A program made the translations under genes and the position numbers. The notes under the pieces were generated by a model. The model did not search any database, was not told where the DNA came from, and worked only from the letters and a program-made list of their open reading frames with translations. A stretch of 7,177 nucleotides of DNA from DATJQF01 sp035505995 (GTDB lineage: Bacteria > Bacteroidota > Bacteroidia > Bacteroidales > FEN-979). The stretch spans positions 1-7,177 of the forward strand of contig DATJQF010000067.1 of assembly GCA_035505995.1 (NCBI GenBank). The letters are read 5' to 3'. Position 1 is the first letter of the stretch; each line of letters begins with the position of its first letter. Positions 6,221 through 7,177 of this stretch are shown here, piece by piece.

Positions 6221-6248
6221 ATTTTTGGAATGAGATCCTCAACACCAG

Positions 6249-7177
6249 ATGGAAAACTTCATCGTTTCGGCACGTAAGTACCGGCCGCAAACCTTTGTCG
6301 CGGTCGTGGGACAGAAGTCGATCACCCAGACCCTGAAAAACGCGATCCGCAACAACCAGGTGGCGCAGGCATTTTTATTCTGCGGCCCGAGAGGGGTCGG
6401 CAAGACCACCTGCGCACGGATCCTGGCCAAGACCATCAACTGCGAGAACCTGACCGCCGACGGGGAAGCCTGCAACACCTGTCCGTCCTGCAAATCCTTC
6501 AACGAGAATGCTTCCTTCAATATAACGGAACTTGACGGAGCCTCGAACAACTCGGTGGACGAGATCCGGAACCTGGTGGACAAGGTGAGGATCCCGCCGC
6601 AGGCCGGGAAATACAAGGTATACATCATCGACGAAGTGCACATGCTGTCGCTCTCCGCGTTCAATGCTTTCCTGAAAACGCTGGAGGAGCCTCCCGCCTA
6701 CGCCAAGTTCATCCTCGCCACCACCGAGAAGCATAAGATCATCCCCACGATCCTTTCCCGTTGCCAGATCTTCGACTTCCGCAGGATCACCGTGGAGGAT
6801 ATCGTCCACCATCTGCAATATGTAGCCAAAAGCGAAGGCGTGGAAACGGAAGAGAATGCGCTGCATGTGATCGCCCAGAAAGCCGACGGCGCCATGCGCG
6901 ATGCGCTGTCGATCTTCGACCAGCTGGTCAGCTTTGCCGGCAATGCTCTCACCTATCAGACCGTGCTCGAGAACCTCAATGTCCTCGACTTCGAATATTA
7001 TTTCCGGATCACCGAGCAGATCCTGGCCGGGGATATCCCCTCGGCCCTGCTTACCATTGATGAGATCCTCGACAAGGGCTTTGAAGGGCAGCATTTCCTG
7101 ATCGGGTTCGGGGAACATCTGAGGAACCTGCTGGTATGCAGGGATCCCGCCACCGCCGGGCTGATGGAAACGGCTCC
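6249..7177 (+). CDS. dnaX: DNA polymerase III subunit gamma/tau (clamp loader), N-terminal 309 residues; 3' end outside window
   Basis: The frame opens at ATG 6249-6251 (MENFIVSARKYRPQTF) and stays open to the right edge. DnaX is the ATPase of the replicative clamp loader, which loads the beta clamp and links polymerase cores to the helicase. Visible are RKYRP (9-13); Walker A GPRGVGKTT (46-54); a zinc module with C65, C75, C78 and C81; Walker B VYIIDEVHML (124-133); the FNAFLKTLEEPP segment (138-149); sensor 1 ATTEKHKI (157-164); and the SRC arginine-finger motif (170-172). A lid domain follows with GAMRDALS, and the start of the oligomerisation domain. This is a complete clamp-loader ATPase region; the tau-type C-terminus and any frameshift site are not in view. 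The start is fixed by the conserved N-terminus; no clear Shine-Dalgarno is seen. It is divergent from the deacetylase operon. Identification is very secure. Confidence 0.5.
   Translation, partial: MENFIVSARKYRPQTFVAVVGQKSITQTLKNAIRNNQVAQAFLFCGPRGVGKTTCARILAKTINCENLTADGEACNTCPSCKSFNENASFNITELDGASNNSVDEIRNLVDKVRIPPQAGKYKVYIIDEVHMLSLSAFNAFLKTLEEPPAYAKFILATTEKHKIIPTILSRCQIFDFRRITVEDIVHHLQYVAKSEGVETEENALHVIAQKADGAMRDALSIFDQLVSFAGNALTYQTVLENLNVLDFEYYFRITEQILAGDIPSALLTIDEILDKGFEGQHFLIGFGEHLRNLLVCRDPATAGLMETA

Noticed and set aside
6230..6232. Alternative ATG start for dnaX
   Set aside because: It is out of frame with the conserved clamp-loader sequence, which begins properly at 6249.
6375..7118. 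247-codon open frame on the minus strand
   Set aside because: It is antisense to the conserved clamp-loader ATPase region of dnaX, which explains the base pattern fully.

Overview
The window looks like chromosomal DNA from a member of the Bacteroidota, probably a Bacteroidia-like lineage with a GC-rich genome for that phylum. Two things point that way. The protein families match (the UPRT variant with GLGDAGDLAYG, the polysaccharide deacetylase starting MLLIY, the FemAB/GNAT protein, the short RecD-like helicase). Two intergenic sites also fit the phylum's promoter consensus (-7 TAnnTTTG, with a -33 TTG-type box at one of them). Starts have no strong Shine-Dalgarno sequences, which also fits. 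I see no RNA gene, insertion sequence, CRISPR array or phage gene.

Layout. The 3' end of a VOC/glyoxalase-like gene (+, 3-236) converges on a RecD-like SF1B helicase gene (-, 380-1825). The 143-bp gap between them holds a telomere-like AAACCC(N)T repeat that runs into the helicase stop codon. Upstream of the helicase, on the same strand, are a MacB/FtsX-type ABC permease (1828-3072) and uracil phosphoribosyltransferase upp (3086-3736). The gaps are 2 and 13 nt, and a well-formed Bacteroidota promoter lies in front of upp, so upp-permease-helicase is probably one operon. Between the upp promoter and the next gene is an imperfect inverted repeat with arms of about 38 nt, ending exactly at that gene's stop codon. 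Then come a FemAB/GNAT-like transferase (3890-4819) and a polysaccharide-deacetylase-like protein (4831-6138), both on the minus strand and 11 nt apart, probably a second operon concerned with glycan or cell-surface chemistry. Across a 92-110 bp divergent intergenic region, dnaX (clamp-loader gamma/tau, +) starts at 6249 and runs off the right edge.

How the genes work together: the window mixes housekeeping functions (pyrimidine salvage, replication clamp loading, DNA helicase) with envelope functions (ABC permease, glycan deacetylase plus transferase). I found no convincing new multigene system. The items most worth a second look are non-coding: the telomere-like, G-quadruplex-capable repeat at the helicase stop codon, and the long inverted repeat between the two minus-strand operons. 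[Form note: the original answer gave no confidence values; every feature confidence of 0.5 is a placeholder required by the schema, not an assessment.]
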